Program-made: the position numbers and the translations under genes | Part shown: positions 21,690-34,560 of the stretch, piece by piece | Numbering within the stretch: position 1 is the first letter of the stretch | Layout of the letters: each line of letters begins with the position of its first letter | The notes under the pieces: generated by a model | The model's input: the letters and a program-made list of their open reading frames with translations, nothing else | What the model was told of the DNA's origin: nothing | The model's database searches: none | NCBI GenBank assembly: GCA_047967505.1 | Contig: CM106540.1 | DNA from: Dipteris shenzhenensis | Taxonomy: Eukaryota > Polypodiophyta > Polypodiopsida > Gleicheniales | Direction: 5' to 3' (one strand) | DNA length: 64,000 bases

Positions 21690-23440
21690 GAAGTTGGGTC
21701 CTCTGTTGATCAGACTTTAAGAGCTCTTTAATGATCCAAGAGGTAGCTACCTTAGCAGTAGTGAGCTTGATGTCCAAAACCCCTAAGCCTTCTTCTGCTG
21801 TTTGGCCTGGTGCAAAATTCCCATTTAACCTTAGATATTCTGTTGCTACCTCCCCAAAGGAAGGATTTGCATTTTGATGTTAACTGATTGAGACCCTTGC
21901 TATTGCAGGGGTGCCAATAGGACATATAAAATATGGTGTTGGGATATAAACAATGGTTATGAACCATCCTCTTGCTAGCCAAGACCCTTTGATCCCCTTT
22001 GATTTCTCTAGTTTGGCCCCAAACCTATCAAGAACCCAATCCCATCTATCCTTCATGGTGATCCCAAAACCCACGGGGATTCCCAAAAGTATGAAAACCT
22101 TGCCATGAGGTAGGGAGTGACAAGAAAGGGCTCAGTACTAGCCACTAAGAGTAGCATACCCTATTTTGTTATGATTAATGAGGGACTCAGAGGCTATGTA
22201 GAGTGTATCCAAACACTCCACTACTTCCCTGAGGTCCTGATGTATTCCCAAGAGTCAAATTTGTGTCATCGGCAAATTTTTGGCTAACCAACTGCTTGCA
22301 TGTTGGTAGCTCAATGCCCCTAATGTCACCTTGTTGAATCCTATTAGTAAGGAGCCACCTTAAAGAATTGGTAGGTATGGCAAGCAAGAGAGGAGAAGTA
22401 GGGCAACCTTGCCTAATGGGTCTTCTTAGGCAAAAAGCAGGGAACAAGACTCCATTCACACACACCTTAGTAGAGCCATTAGGCAGAAGGAGTTTAATGT
22501 AAGAAATGTAGTCTGGGCCAAGCTCCATGTCTTGGAGTCACTAAATTAGAAAATCCCTTGATCCATCCTATTGTACACTTTATCAAAGTCAACCTTGATG
22601 AAGCAAACAACCTGTTTGGTGTCACGAGAATACTCACAACCTTCCCATAGATTGATAATGTCTTCCAAGAGATGTCAATATTTAATAAAGCCTTTTTGTT
22701 TTTGGAGAATCCAACTATCTTAGACTATATTCTTCAGGCTAAAGCCTTGGCTAGAATCTTATAGCTGCAATTCAACATTGTTAGAGGTCTCTAATTGTTG
22801 AGAATTTTCCTTCCTACCCCTTTTAGGTATAAGCTTGAGAACTCCACCATTTAAGTGAGTGGGGAATTGGTGGTTGTGTAGGATCTCCTGCCACAGAGCA
22901 AGAAAGTTAGGGCCTACAACTTCCCAAAAGGATTTGTAGAACTCTATGGGCAACCCATCTTCACCATGAGTCTTGCTATCTTTCATTGTATTTATTGCCT
23001 CTTTAAGCTCTCTCAAAGAGAGGGGAGCTTCAAGATAGGTCTACTCATAGAGTTGAACTAATGCTTTCCTGGCCCTCGTGCAATTCTCTCGAGATTGATA
23101 TTTATCTCAAGAGATAACTAGAGAGAGGGAGAAAGTAAATTCTCAAAAAGTTTAGCTATAAAATCATGATTTTCTTCCTCACTCTTGGCCCACTAATTAT
23201 TAGCAATTTCTAGTGGAGGGATATCTTCCTTATGCTCCATGTTTCATGATTGCCATAAAACCCTATGATGGATTGGCTTATGGAGTTAATCTTGGATACA
23301 TGGGACTACAAATTGAATTTTTTCAGATCACATGAACAGGGGGCCGGTTCTTCAACATAAGTTTAAACCATCTAATTCTTCCAAGATCTTGAAGAATCAC
23401 TTCATTGTTAAATAGCGTGAAACCTCCATTTGGTGACTAT
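21690..23440 (-). mobile_element. LINE fragment B, reverse-transcriptase part
   Basis: The minus strand carries decayed LINE ORF2. At 22759-23016 it reads LKEAINTMKDSKTHGEDGLP then IEFYKSFW, the conserved start of a plant LINE reverse transcriptase. At 22187-22528 it reads RQGCPTSPLL and FADDTNLT, where FADD is the catalytic YXDD-type motif. At 21752-22086 the frame gives the FLWGG C-terminal region. Frameshifts separate these blocks. Upstream sequence to about 23440 gives further LINE-like translation (GGFTLFNNE, RPPVHV) that should belong to the region between endonuclease and reverse transcriptase. No endonuclease domain was recognised. Confidence 0.88.
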
Positions 23441-25307
23441 TTGGCATTTGTGTGATCTCCTTGAATCATAGTTTTCAACCACTAAAAATGGCTTCTCCTT
23501 CTACCCTAGCAATGCAACTACCAAAAGTCCAAGCATTGCAATTCACCAAAGAAAATGGGAATGGTAGTTCAATGAATATTCTACTCATTTTTGGACTAGG
23601 CAAAGCACCCAATCAAAAAGATACCAGTAATTTTACAAGAATCACCGCTTTTGAAACAAGAAATCACTTATCTATGATTTTGTTCTGAGAACAGATCTAG
23701 AACCCTACTATCCTTGCCTTGCCATGGTACGTATCTCTCATGCCATCGGTTGCCTCTTTTGAACTTCTTGTAAGGCAGTGGTCTTGGATAGTTGCATATA
23801 TGCTACCAACGCTCTTCAAACAAGTCTTTGGAACCAACTTGAAGACTTCAAGGATCGAATCCATCCATGCATAGTCTGTGTATAATTCATTCATAGAATT
23901 GTAATCAACTGCAATCTTACAAAAGCTATCCTAAAATCTAGGCTAGAAATCTTGAAGATAAAGGCATTTCTCGTTTTTGGATACCTTTGCATGGCAAATG
24001 TGGAAGATTTATGTGACAAGCGGCTTTCTAAGAGAGGCAACTAAGAAAGACTTCTATGATGGGCAAAAATGATGGAAAGAGTAGCTAAGAAAGGTAGCTT
24101 CATAATGAAAAGGGGTTTTGAAATGAAAGTTGTATTGATTGGACATAAAAGCTGAGAAGGAAAGTTTGTGAGGGGTGGCAATGATGGAGAGAGCAACTAA
24201 GAAAGACTTATGTGTGGAGAGCAGGGAGTTTTGAAATGAAAGGGGGTTGAAGGGTTATATTAATTTTGAGAAAGATGTGTCTCATTGATTGTGTAACTAC
24301 ATTCTGGTTGATAAGAATAATTGGTAAGCTACACTATCACTGCATGCAAGTTGCAACACAATCATGGTAAAGTTTATGTTACAATTTTAAAAGAATTAGG
24401 TTTCTAATGGGATTTATGTGCTTTACATGTGTTATTCTCCATATCCTAAAGAGTACAAAAAGCATGTCATGTAAGCATGACCCCAATGTGAAACAATAAA
24501 AACTTCAAAGTATCATAATCGATTTATAACAAAATGGTATATATTGTTAAATCTAACTAGAACTCTATAGCCTTAATAAGAAAAATACAAATTTATCTAC
24601 AAATATATTCAACAATATTTTGAAATCAAAGGATTAAAGTTTGGCTTTTCCATTGATCAAGAGTTGCGCAACATGCTTTTCTTTGACATTGTATAAAGAC
24701 TTGAGGTTTTGAAACAACTAAATAAGGGAGTAATCCCACTTCTCATGACTCATCCTTCTTGATTTTAATGTATGCATCCATTTCACCTCCTAAAAGTATA
24801 ACATATCCACATTTACATATTCTTCGAATTGCCCCAAAGTCCTACATATACAATATTATACATCACATTTTTGTAGTTAGATTAAGGATATTCTAACTTT
24901 TTTGAAGTATATTTCACGGATTTCCCCTCTTCCCCTCCCTTTTAAAAAAGAGAACAAAGACTAAAGACATGGTGCGATATTGCATTGCCAACCAATCATT
25001 CATATAGATACATATACTTCAGCCCCAAAATATTCCTACATGTACAATGTACATTACATATGCATAAATTTTGAGTTATGCCCCCATTTTGACAAAGAGA
25101 TCAACAATGAAAACATGGATTGACATTGCACTACCGGCCAAAAAGTGATATACATTGCCATTTGAGAAGTGACAAATACTTGACAAATATAAGTAATACT
25201 TGGAAGCACATAAAATTAAGCCATACAAAAATTCTAGGCACAATGGAAGGGGTATGAATTTCAGAGTGACAACATGCAATAACCCGATGTCTTTGCCAAT
25301 AATGTAG
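23441..25307. other. Intergenic DNA 3' of the receptor kinase
   Basis: AT-rich DNA. A 78-codon frame (23452-23688, plus) resembles no family I can name. A related motif GATGGAAAGAGTAGCTAAGAAAG recurs diverged near 24070 and 24190. No other structure was noticed. Confidence 0.5.
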
Positions 25308-28300
25308 TCAATCAGAATCGGTAGAAGCCATATGAGTAGAAGGCTCACATAGATTCCGTATTGTAGGATATTCATGATTTTCTTTTCTATCAAGGTCCAT
25401 GAAGAGTTTTAAAATATCAACCATTGTGGGACGGCTAGAGGGAAAATCATGTGTGCATGAAATCGCCACTCTAGCTAAAGTAGAAGCCAATTCTTTGTTC
25501 ATTATTGGAGGATCAAATATACTTGATAGCTTGTCTGGATAAGATGACTTTACCCATGACACGAGAGTGTGACCTTCAACTGATAGTTTGTCGGAAGTTG
25601 GTCTTCTGCTTGTTAAAACCTCCATCATCACAATTCCGAAGCTATAAACATCTCCCTTGGTACTCACTTTGCTATTGTGTCCGTACTCTGCAAAATATAT
25701 ACTTTGATTAGGAAATGGATCCATTACCTATAATTACTTGTTTAATGGAACACACTTATCTCCTTTTTGGTCCCCTCTTTATTTGGTTTCTTTAACGTAC
25801 AAGCAAGTATCTTTTTTAGGGAGAGGGATGAGTGCTCGATGAGTGAAACCTTATATTGCATGCGGTGCCTAAGGTGATTTAGACTTTTTGGGGTCTAGCC
25901 GCTAAGTAAAGGAATGGTTGGGGAGGAATCGACACGACTTCGGTGATGGGCCGAGAGTCAAAATCTAGCTAGATTTCAATGAGAAAGGTTGACACGTGGC
26001 TTCTTCCCGACCGTCAGAGGCGGTACAAGGTCCACGTGGCACAGGTGGGAATCCAGCTTGGCCAGATCGAGTTTTATATGTTCATGATCGAATGTCTAAG
26101 ATCTAATATGAGTCGACTAGTCACCTTGACGGGGAAGAGGGGGAGGGAGTCGAGGCTTCATGCCCTTTGCCTCATTGATGTCTTCACTCCATCCCCTCTC
26201 CAACCCTTCCTTGATTAATGCTGTCTTCCGTTGAGTTAAGCATGCACTATTCCTTAAAAAAAGGAATCAATTTTGCAATTTTAATTTTTACCCAAGGTTA
26301 ATTGATTCTCCATTTCTTTCGGTGTGACGAAACATGAAAGGCCAAATCAGCCATCACTTGAGACGGAAGGTTTAAGAAGTACCTGGGGGGATGTAACCGA
26401 GTGAGCCTCGCAAGAGAATGGATGCGGACTCCTCGTGACTGCTGCCATTGAGAAGCTTGGCAATCCCAAAATCAGAGAGATGGGGTACCAGATCTGCATC
26501 CAGGAGGATGTTTGCAGGTTTTATGTCGCAATGCACAATGCTTCCTTCAGGGTGGCGATGGTGCAAGTAGTCGAGTGCCTCTGCCACCCCTCGAAGCAAC
26601 TTCAGCTTCCCTCCCAGATCATGTCGATCTGGTTGAGACGATCGTGAAATTCCATGGAGATACTCATCCAAATCACCATTGGGCATTAGCTCTAGGACCA
26701 CTGCCCTTACATCAGCTCTTGCGTCAAAGCAGTATCCGAGGATCTTCACCAAATTGCGATGTCGGATCCTGGCTAACAGCTCCACCTCTCTGCGAAACCG
26801 AGCTTCATCGCTCAATGTAGTCTCATGCTTCAGCACTTTGATGGCCACTTCCTTTCCTCCCGCTAGAATACCCTTGTAAACAACCCCAACGCTCCCAGCC
26901 CCTATAATACTCGCTTCACTGAAAGAGTTTGTTGCTTCTCTGATTTCATCAGCCTTGAGTTTCGAAAGTAGTGGCTCCGCAATGACCGGAAGTTGTGTAG
27001 CTGCGTGTTTCTTGCGCCTCTTCATCCAATACAGCCATATGCCAAGCAAGAGTCCTGCTGCCGTGGTCGGCACTGCAACAACAGCAGCAATAACCAGCTT
27101 TGCTAGACGTGAAACATTTTGTGCCACATTTCGAGGTGAAGTACTGAGATGGCATAGTCGGTGCATGATAGGACCACACAGCCTTGGATTCCCAGCCAAA
27201 TACGTGGCGGAAGCATTCTTGAAAAGTGGCAATTCTGGAACGGAACCGTCCAGCTGGTTGTATGAAAGGTCCAGCAGCTCCAGGTTCCTCAGGTTTCCGA
27301 GGGTGTCTGGGATACCGCCAGTGAGACTGTTGTGTGACAGATTTAAGCGTTCTAGGTTCACACACTCTCCGAGACCAATGGGGATATTACTCGACATGGA
27401 GTTACTCGCCAGATTCAATGAGCTGAGTTGCTTGAGTGAGCCAAGGCGTGCCGGAATAGGACCATTTAAGGTATTGTGGGAGAGATCGAGGGTCAGAAGA
27501 GCCGATAGATCTCCCAAACTGTCTGGAATTGTACCTGAGCAAAATAAAGAACAACTGTAACTCACGCAAATTTATGGCATCAAAGTCAACTGAATCTTAG
27601 GCTAAAAGTGAAAGGGAGTCACCTGAGAGATTGTTGAAGGAGAGGTCGATAGTCTGCAAGTGAAGAGAACTTGAAAGAATGGTGGGAATGCTTCCATTGA
27701 ATGCATTTCCTTGCAAGTTCAAGCTGATGATTTGAGTCAATCTTGCAATTGAACTAGGAAGGGTGCCAGTAAAAGTGTTGTGGGAGAGGTCGATATACTG
27801 GAGATTGTGACAGCGGTTGAAATTATCTGGGATATTGCCTGTGAACTTGTTGTATCCGATTGATAATATTTGTAAGCGAGAGAGACTCAACAAATTTGCA
27901 AGGAAAACTTTTCCCGTGAGTTGGTTGTCGTTCAGACCAAGTCGTTGTAAGGCGGTGCAATTTCTGAAGGTGGCTGGAACACCTCCTGTCAACCTGTTAA
28001 TATGAAGCCCGAGGAATACCAAGCTCGTCAGCATACCGAGCTCCTGCGGAATGCTTTCCCTGAGCTGATTCTGAGAGAGATCAAGAATGTATAGAGCCGT
28101 GCAGTTTCCCAAGGCCTTTGGTACAGGTCCTGATAAGTTGTTCTCCGTGAGGGATAGATTTATTAACATGTTGAGCGCGCCAAGTTCCGGGGGAATTCTC
28201 CCCACGAGCAAGTTATCTGAGAGCTCAAGGTCTTGCATAGTTGTACAGTTTGCCAAGTTCCTGGGGATACCACCGGTCAAGTTTGCTTCCCACAGCTGAA

Positions 28301-29513
28301 GATATTGCAAGCCTCGCAAAGAACCCAGCTCCTCAGGAATCATTCCTGCAAGCTGGTTTTGAGAAAGACTAAGGAATTGCAGCGACGTGCAGTTTGCCAA
28401 GGCCTTCGGGATCCCTCCGACCAGTAGGTTGTCCAAGACACTAAATAACAGCAGTCCTTTCATTGTGCCGATTATCCCAGGAAGGCTTCCTGTTAGCTGG
28501 TTCTCAGAGAGGTCAAGATCGGCCATGGCGGTGCAATTGGCCACGGCAGTCGGGAAACCGCCTGTCAATTGATTTTCCCAGAGGTAGAGTAGCTGCAATC
28601 CGTTCAGCATCCCAAGCTGGGAAGGGATTCTTCCGCTAAGTTGATTCTGATTCAGCGCCAGTTGCTCTAAAGTTGTGCAATTGGCCAACGCGCTGGGGAT
28701 ATCACCCGTCAACGTGTTTCCCAGCAAGAAAAGCCGTTGCAGGCTCTTCAGCGTGCCAAGCTCCGCCGGGACACTTCCAACCAGTTGGTTCTGCGAGATG
28801 TCAAGGAATTGTAGAAGCGAGGCATTCGCCAAGGTGCTGGGTACGCCACCGCTGAATCGGTTTCCCCAAAGTATAAGCACTCGCAACTTCTTGAGAGCCG
28901 AGAACTCGATCGGAACGCTTCCAGTAAGCTGATTCTCGTGAAGCTCCAGCGTTTGCAGGTCCGTACAGTTTGCCAAGTTGGGTACGTCACCGGTGAGGAG
29001 GTTTTGGGAGAGATCGATCACCTGGGACCGTTTGAGGAGGCCGAGCTGAGGAGGGAGGCGACCGGTGAGAGAATTTTGCGAGAGGTTGAGCCACGAGAGG
29101 GAGGTGGAGTTGGCGAAAAGCTGGGGGGGGAGGGAACCGGAGAGAAAATTGGAAGAGAGGTCGAGGAAGCGAAGGAAGGGAAGGAGAGCGAGGGAGGGGG
29201 AGATGGAACCATGGAGGAGGAAGCCAGGCAAGGCAAGGGAGGAGACATGGCGATGGTGGCTGTGATGTTCACTGCAGAGCACGCCAACCCAATTAGAAGA
29301 TTGGTTGCATGGAGAAGACGACGAAGTGTGATTTGCACAGCCTTCTTCCCACGTCCACAGTTTGTGAAGTGGATCCTCTAATCCTTGCTTGAATTGCAAG
29401 AGCACATTGGCATCCTCTCCCCTTGGCACACATCTTTCCCCCCCTTGTGATCTCACCCCTAACAACAATACTATAGCCACCCACAACAAGCCTACACCAC
29501 CCCAACAATCCAT
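25308..29513 (-). CDS. LRR receptor-like kinase with non-RD kinase domain, 3 exons
   Basis: Exons are 29513-27623, 27534-26383 and 25687-25308. Introns (27535-27622, 88 bp; 25688-26382, 695 bp) have GT-AG ends and both split a codon after its first base. The 3423-nt CDS gives about 1140 residues with no stops. The start chosen (MDCWGG) begins a clear signal peptide; an in-frame ATG 20 codons upstream (29573) lies before a TATA-like CTTTAAATAA and is less likely. Then come an N-terminal cap, about 26 LRRs (N-x-L-x-G-x-I/V-P, residues ~90-735), a paired-cysteine segment (LCGPIMHRLC), a transmembrane helix (~776-798) and a kinase: glycine loop GAGSVGVV (~842), VAIK lysine (~863), HCDIKPAN (~965), DFG (~985) and GYIPPEYG (~1010). 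HCD instead of HRD marks a non-RD kinase, as in FLS2, EFR and XA21. It probably perceives an extracellular ligand at the plasma membrane; the ligand is unknown. Confidence 0.93.
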
Positions 29514-31396
29514 CCTTCTTCCTCGTACATCGTGTGCCTCCTCCCTCCTCTTATTTAAAGCCTTGCACCACACATGCTTGCCCTCTCATGCCTGAATGAG
29601 CCCAATGCCAACAAGTAGTGTGAGTAGGTTCACCAAAAGGTGGGAGGATTCCGATGGTGCACACTAGTATGAATGGGTAAATGCTAGCATGCCGTGTGCG
29701 TAGGTTCACCAGAAGGAGGAAGGAAGACTCCATTCCTCTCATGGGTCCCATGCTAGTAAGCCTTGTGCCTAGGTTCACCAAAAGGAGGAAGGAAGATTCC
29801 ATTCAGTCTCTCGGGTGCACTACTATTAAACCCTATGTATCACATGCATTCAACTAAGTTTTTTCCTCTCAACAATAAAACCACCCCTCTTTACTTATGA
29901 ACTAAAAGACCTTTTTTCTAAAGTGGAATGAAAAAACCCCTTTTGTTATTTGTAATCCTGTGAAAATTTTAAGTGGAATTTAAAAACCCCTCCTTTTGAG
30001 TGCACGTGGTATACTAACATTCTATGAGGTGAACCCTCGAGGGTTCAATCGTGTGAGCACATCCTTGGAAACATGGTTCTTCAATCAAAATAAGAAATGA
30101 TCTAATGAGAAGAAAAATATCTTTGAAATCTTTACAAGTCTTGGGTCCTCATCTGATTCCATCTTTATACACTTCTTTTTTTGGATTATCTCAAGGGCAT
30201 GCTCTCTTTATAATTAATACTCTATACTGACACCCCCCCCTAATCCTTATGGTTAAGAGTATCAGATTACGCTTGCCACCCCACTTCTACCTACCCCTCC
30301 TATTATAGATGCACATTTTTCCTCTACCTAGCAAAAGTCTCATACCCCTAGGGTAAGAAGGACAAAAAGAATTCTATGTTTTTTACCGTATCCTATACAA
30401 TAAGAATGTACCTTGACTCGAGATACAAGGAAAGTAAAGGTGGGAATCATGGCATGAGAATATCATTTCCCTAGTGCCCTCATTTTGATAAGATATATTG
30501 GTTGGGTCAAGAATGATATGACTCCATCTTCACTTTTTTGGTCAACATGTCCCACATCCCCAACCACCATGAGTGAAGCACAAGGCTGAAAATATAAATT
30601 AATACACATCCCGAACCATCACCAGAGTACAAGCTAGACCATATGTGTCACACCCTACCTTCATATCACAACGTTGCCATTATCCTTCTAGTCGTGTCAC
30701 CATGTGCGTCTCTTGCTTTCTTCTCAAACCTCCATCAAAACTCAAGTTACCCTCCCATAAATTCATCCCTTAAGTGTGAAAACACAGGCATACATTTATT
30801 TTTATTCCATTTATGGGTTTGTCTTTAAACATCTAATAAAATAAATGAGTAATAAACTCATGTGAATTTAAATATGGATTATTCACTTTAGTTTGTGAAT
30901 GGGTTAAAATTTTCTTTTGTGTTACCTTGTGGGGGAGTATAGCTTATTGAATAATTTGACATCATTTCTATGACATTTTTGGAATTAAATGGGGCATTAT
31001 AAGTTAGAAATTCTTTTGAACACTAAAATTAGATCTTGTGCTCTTAAAACCTACATTATGTCAAGTTAGATTACTCAATATCCTAATTGACAATAATGGT
31101 GGTGGGATGCTTAGTAGTTAAATTAACATTTAACTTGGCAGTATTATCAAGTTAGATATTAATAGCCATAAAAACCTCAAGCTGGCTTGCTATATTTAGA
31201 GCAAAAGACTTGAAGACCTTCTATGCATGTGTATTGAAGCCCTAAAGGTATACTACATGCATGTTAAAGGCCATGCAAGCAACTTAGTAGTTTGGTCACA
31301 CAAGCATCACATTGCACATTCATTAAATCAACAATGCATGCATGGGCCCCTTTAAAATTCATTATTGTCATTCTTGACATGATGTGTGAGTTGATA
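26683..31396. repeat. Segmental duplication, copy 2
   Basis: Matches 10872-14301 as described there. This copy holds the intact exon 1, intron 1 and most of exon 2 of the receptor kinase plus about 1.9 kb of upstream DNA. The part of the gene from the kinase catalytic loop to the 3' end (25308-26682) lies outside the duplicated block. Confidence 0.95.
29514..31396 (-). promoter_or_regulatory. Upstream region of the receptor kinase
   Basis: No gene recognised. Reading toward the gene, CTTTAAATAAGAGGAGGG at about 29543-29560 could be the TATA box for the MDCWGG start, 38-47 bp downstream. A motif GTAGGTTCACCA...AGGAGGAAGGAAGA is repeated near 29620-29800. The region is conserved with 12407-14301, which shows only recent common origin, not function. 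Confidence 0.4.
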
Positions 31397-31532
31397 GAAG
31401 TACAAGATATTTCCATTGGTGGATTCTCATTGAATTTTTTTGAGGTTGAAACTCAAGTTTGACCATCAAGATGCTATAATTTGTGGCTGAAGTCCATTTC
31501 TCTTCACAAAATGTCTTGCACAACAAGACAAA
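31397..31532. other. Spacer, nothing recognised
   Basis: Lies between the end of the segmental duplication and the TATAGAYGC motif cluster. Confidence 0.4.
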
Positions 31533-31775
31533 GCACCTATAGACGTGCACACAGACGCATTTCCTTAACTTAAAAAAACCTTACGAGCACGTCTATTTGC
31601 ACATCTATCGGTGTGTCTACAGACCCACGTCTATATAACAGACAGATGCGCCTATAGACACACAAATAGACGCCCAGCTAGAAATTTTTAAAAAATAGAC
31701 AGACGCGTATATAGATGCGTTTATAGATGCTTTACAGAGAGATGTGTATATAAACACATTTATAGATGCTCTACA
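31533..31775. repeat. Cluster of TATAGAYGC motifs, left
   Basis: CTATAGACGTG, GACGCAT, CGTCTAT, GATGCGCCTATAGAC, AATAGACGCCC, GACGCGTATATAGATGCG and TATAGATGC occur in both orientations within 240 bp. The same vocabulary recurs at 35990-36150. Short motifs repeated in both orientations are typical of the subterminal regions of CACTA-type transposons. No terminal inverted repeat was confirmed. Confidence 0.6.
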
Positions 31776-32078
31776 GAATCTTTTTTTTAATAAAAGCAAA
31801 ATTTTGTGTGGTTGAACAGAATGCTATGTATGTTGTGTATGCTATGTAGTTACAAGGATCCTATTTCCACATTGTGTAATTCAATTCTTACAGCCAACCG
31901 CATTTTAATTAGCACGATTGCAAGGACGTCTATAGTCGATGATTACAATTCCAAATAAAATATTACAACTCTAAAACGTTTACTTCACAAGGCATTCATT
32001 GATAGAACGTTGTGTTTAGATATCGAGCTCCACTCGTGATATGCCAGGGTGACCGTTGTGCATTTATGTCACTGACCT

Positions 32079-32377
32079 GTTAGTTGTAGATGCGGTTGGT
32101 ATACTGCCCATGAATAATAGCTGGATGACAGCTATCTTTATGTACTCTAGTTAGTGGCTCAATTAGTATGCCACCTTAGTTAGCTGAGTTTGGTTTGAGA
32201 CCCACATATAGGGTTCACCTATTCTTTTGTACTAGAGAGTCCTTTTGGCTTTCACAACTAAGAAGAGGAAAACTGTTTTCAGCCTCCATCACTCCTCCAT
32301 CTTTGTGTATATTCCCCCATTGTGTATGTGAGAAAGCTGCAAGTGAGACTCCTTCCTTCTCTCCCACTTTCTTCACA
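32079..32377 (+). repeat. Probable 5' LTR of Copia element A
   Basis: The right edge is set by ...CTTCACA directly before the primer site TGGTATTAGAGC at 32378. The left edge TGTTAGTTG at 32079 is the nearest plausible TGTT and gives an LTR of about 300 bp ending in CA. No 3' LTR was found to confirm it. Confidence 0.5.
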
Positions 32378-32460
32378 TGGTATTAGAGCTTATTTCATGG
32401 TAAGGAGCTCAACTTCACATGGTATTAGAGCTTAGTTCATGGTAAGGAGCTCAAGAAAGC
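32378..32460 (+). promoter_or_regulatory. Duplicated Copia primer-binding site
   Basis: TGGTATTAGAGC occurs at 32378-32389 and again at 32420-32431. Both lie within a 42-bp tandem duplication (32373-32414 and 32415-32456) that also repeats TTCATGGTAAGGAGCTCAA. The motif is complementary to the 3' end of plant initiator tRNA-Met, with one change from the usual TGGTATCAGAGC. Confidence 0.8.
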
Positions 32461-32935
32461 AAACCAAGTTTGCAGTGTCATAGTAAGAGGATCAGTGTTG
32501 CTTTCCTTTATTTGAGATTGGGAGCAAATCTTTGTAGGTAGCACAGTCGGAAAGTGCAAGAGTGCACTATCTCAGATTGGGACGCCCTTCGCGGTGTGGC
32601 AAGAGGGTAGTACATGGTACATTTTTTTGATTCGAGGATATAGAGGCCCATTTTGGTGGTGGAAGTTTTCGGCAGGCACTTAGAAAAGTGCCCTATATTT
32701 GTTGTGCGACCATTGTTCTGCAGGTCGGTGAAAAGTTATCACAAAAATTACATCATATGCCTGTGCGTAGAGATATTGGGAGTGACAGAATCATTCTTAT
32801 CCCTGTTGATGCATAATCATCACTAAGAAGTGACTGTGTGGTCAAATACCACTTTCGTCAGTTTTGCAGATTTGCCCTTGTGAGGCAGAAGTTGTGTTTT
32901 TTGGTAGTGACAGAGTATTTTGTAGTATTCTGTAA

Positions 32936-34560
32936 TGGCGTCTAATGCTCTTTCATAGATTGTCACTGAAAATCTTGACAAGAACAACTTCAAAGCATGG
33001 AAATTTAGAATGACAAATTTCCTTAAGGGAAAAGGCTATTGGGAGTTCATTACTGGAGCTGAACAAGAACCAGTTATTCCTAATGTTCCCAATCAACAGG
33101 AGTTGCAGGCATTTAAAGGCTGGCATGAGAGAGCCATAAAAGTTATGTATTGGCTGTCTATCAGTATTTCAGATTCTATGATTGTGCATATTCAGGATGC
33201 AAGCACGCCGAAGGAGGCATGGGATACTTTGACAAAAATCTATAGCACAAATATGTAAGCCAGGAAAATGCAGCTCAAGCAGGAGTTGCATAATGTGCAG
33301 AGAGAAAATATGAGCATCAATGACTACCATATGAAGGTGAAGAAGATTTCAGATGCACTTGCTTCTATTGGGTCACTAGTGGAAGATGATGATTTAGTTT
33401 CTGTGACCTTGAATGGTCTAGGGAAGGATTATGCACAATTCCTGACATCCATTGCCATCTGTGAGATTTTTCCTGATTTTGAGGAGTCGATTGCTCTTCT
33501 AATTTCTGAGGACCAGAGAAATGGTGGTGCATCTTCTTCAGGAGGAACTTCAAAAGAAGCTGTCTTCTACTTAAATGCTAGAAGAGGTAGAGGTAGAGGT
33601 AGAGCAAGCTAATTTAGAGGCTATGGCAGAAATCAAAATATGCAGCAAATTCAAGAAAGCCACTCCTATGGAGGAGGACGTGGTAACTTTAGAGGCAGGG
33701 GGAGCCAAAGAGGTCATGGTGGATGGCAGAGAGGCCAAAATGCAAACAGTAATGTTGAATGCTACGACTTTGGTAAAATGGGTCATATGGTTAAAGACTA
33801 CTATAAAAAGTAGAATGACATCATGACTAGAAAATTGCAGCAAGGCAATTATGCATCCTCTAGTAGACAGGGTGATGACAAAAATGAGCATCTGTTTATG
33901 GTGCAACACATGACCAATTCTGTGACAAGTGCAGAAGAAAGCAATGATGTGTGGTATGTTGACTCAGGTGTGTCAAGCCACATGACAGGTCATGCAGAAT
34001 GGATGCATGATGCAAGGAAAATGGAAAGACCAAGATTTGTGGAGATTGATGATGATACTGCACATCCTATTGTGCAGATTGATAAAATTTCTTTGTCTAT
34101 GCAGGATGGGAAAAAGAAATACATGTCTGATGTATTTCATGTTCCGAATATCACTAAGAACCTGGTTTCTATTGGTCAAATGGTTGAGCAAGGCTTGCAG
34201 GTCAGATTTAATCCTCATGGATGCTTTGTTGAGGATATGAAAAATAAAGGTCGCTTGATAGCAAAAGGGAAGAAAAAGGGCAGGATGTTTACGTTGGATG
34301 CGGACATGCCTGAATTGAGTGCAGCAATGTTTGCACATAGGACCAGTGTAGTTGCAGATATTGATATCTAGCATAAACGCATTGGTCATGTTAATGTACA
34401 GCTACTTAAATTAATGCAGGCCCAAAATATTGTTGCAGGATTGCCTAAGTTCAAGGTTGCAGAAAAACATAAAGTATGTGAATCTTGTCAATTTGGAAAA
34501 CAGGTAAGGAAACCATTCCCTAGACATGTTCAAGAGCCTCCATGTATCTCCTCTGCGATG
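32936..34560 (+). pseudogene. Copia element A: gag, protease and integrase zinc finger (decayed)
   Basis: The reading order is ATG at 32936 followed by a Copia Gag domain (NFKAWKFRM, GYWEFITG, KEAWDTLTKIY, about 32980-33560), a Gly-Arg rich stretch, and a degenerate zinc knuckle (CYDFGKMGHMVKDYY, where the second and last Cys are lost). The protease active site WYVDSGVSSHMT lies near 33952, and the HHCC finger of the integrase (HKRIGH...CESC) at about 34372-34490. In-frame stops occur near 32957, 33256, 33610, 33811 and 34368. Coding similarity ends at about 34545 inside integrase, and reverse transcriptase and RNase H are absent. The element is dead and truncated. Confidence 0.9.

Noticed and set aside
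26955-27560. A 201-codon plus-strand open frame
   Set aside because: Antisense shadow of receptor-kinase exon 2, with no independent signal.
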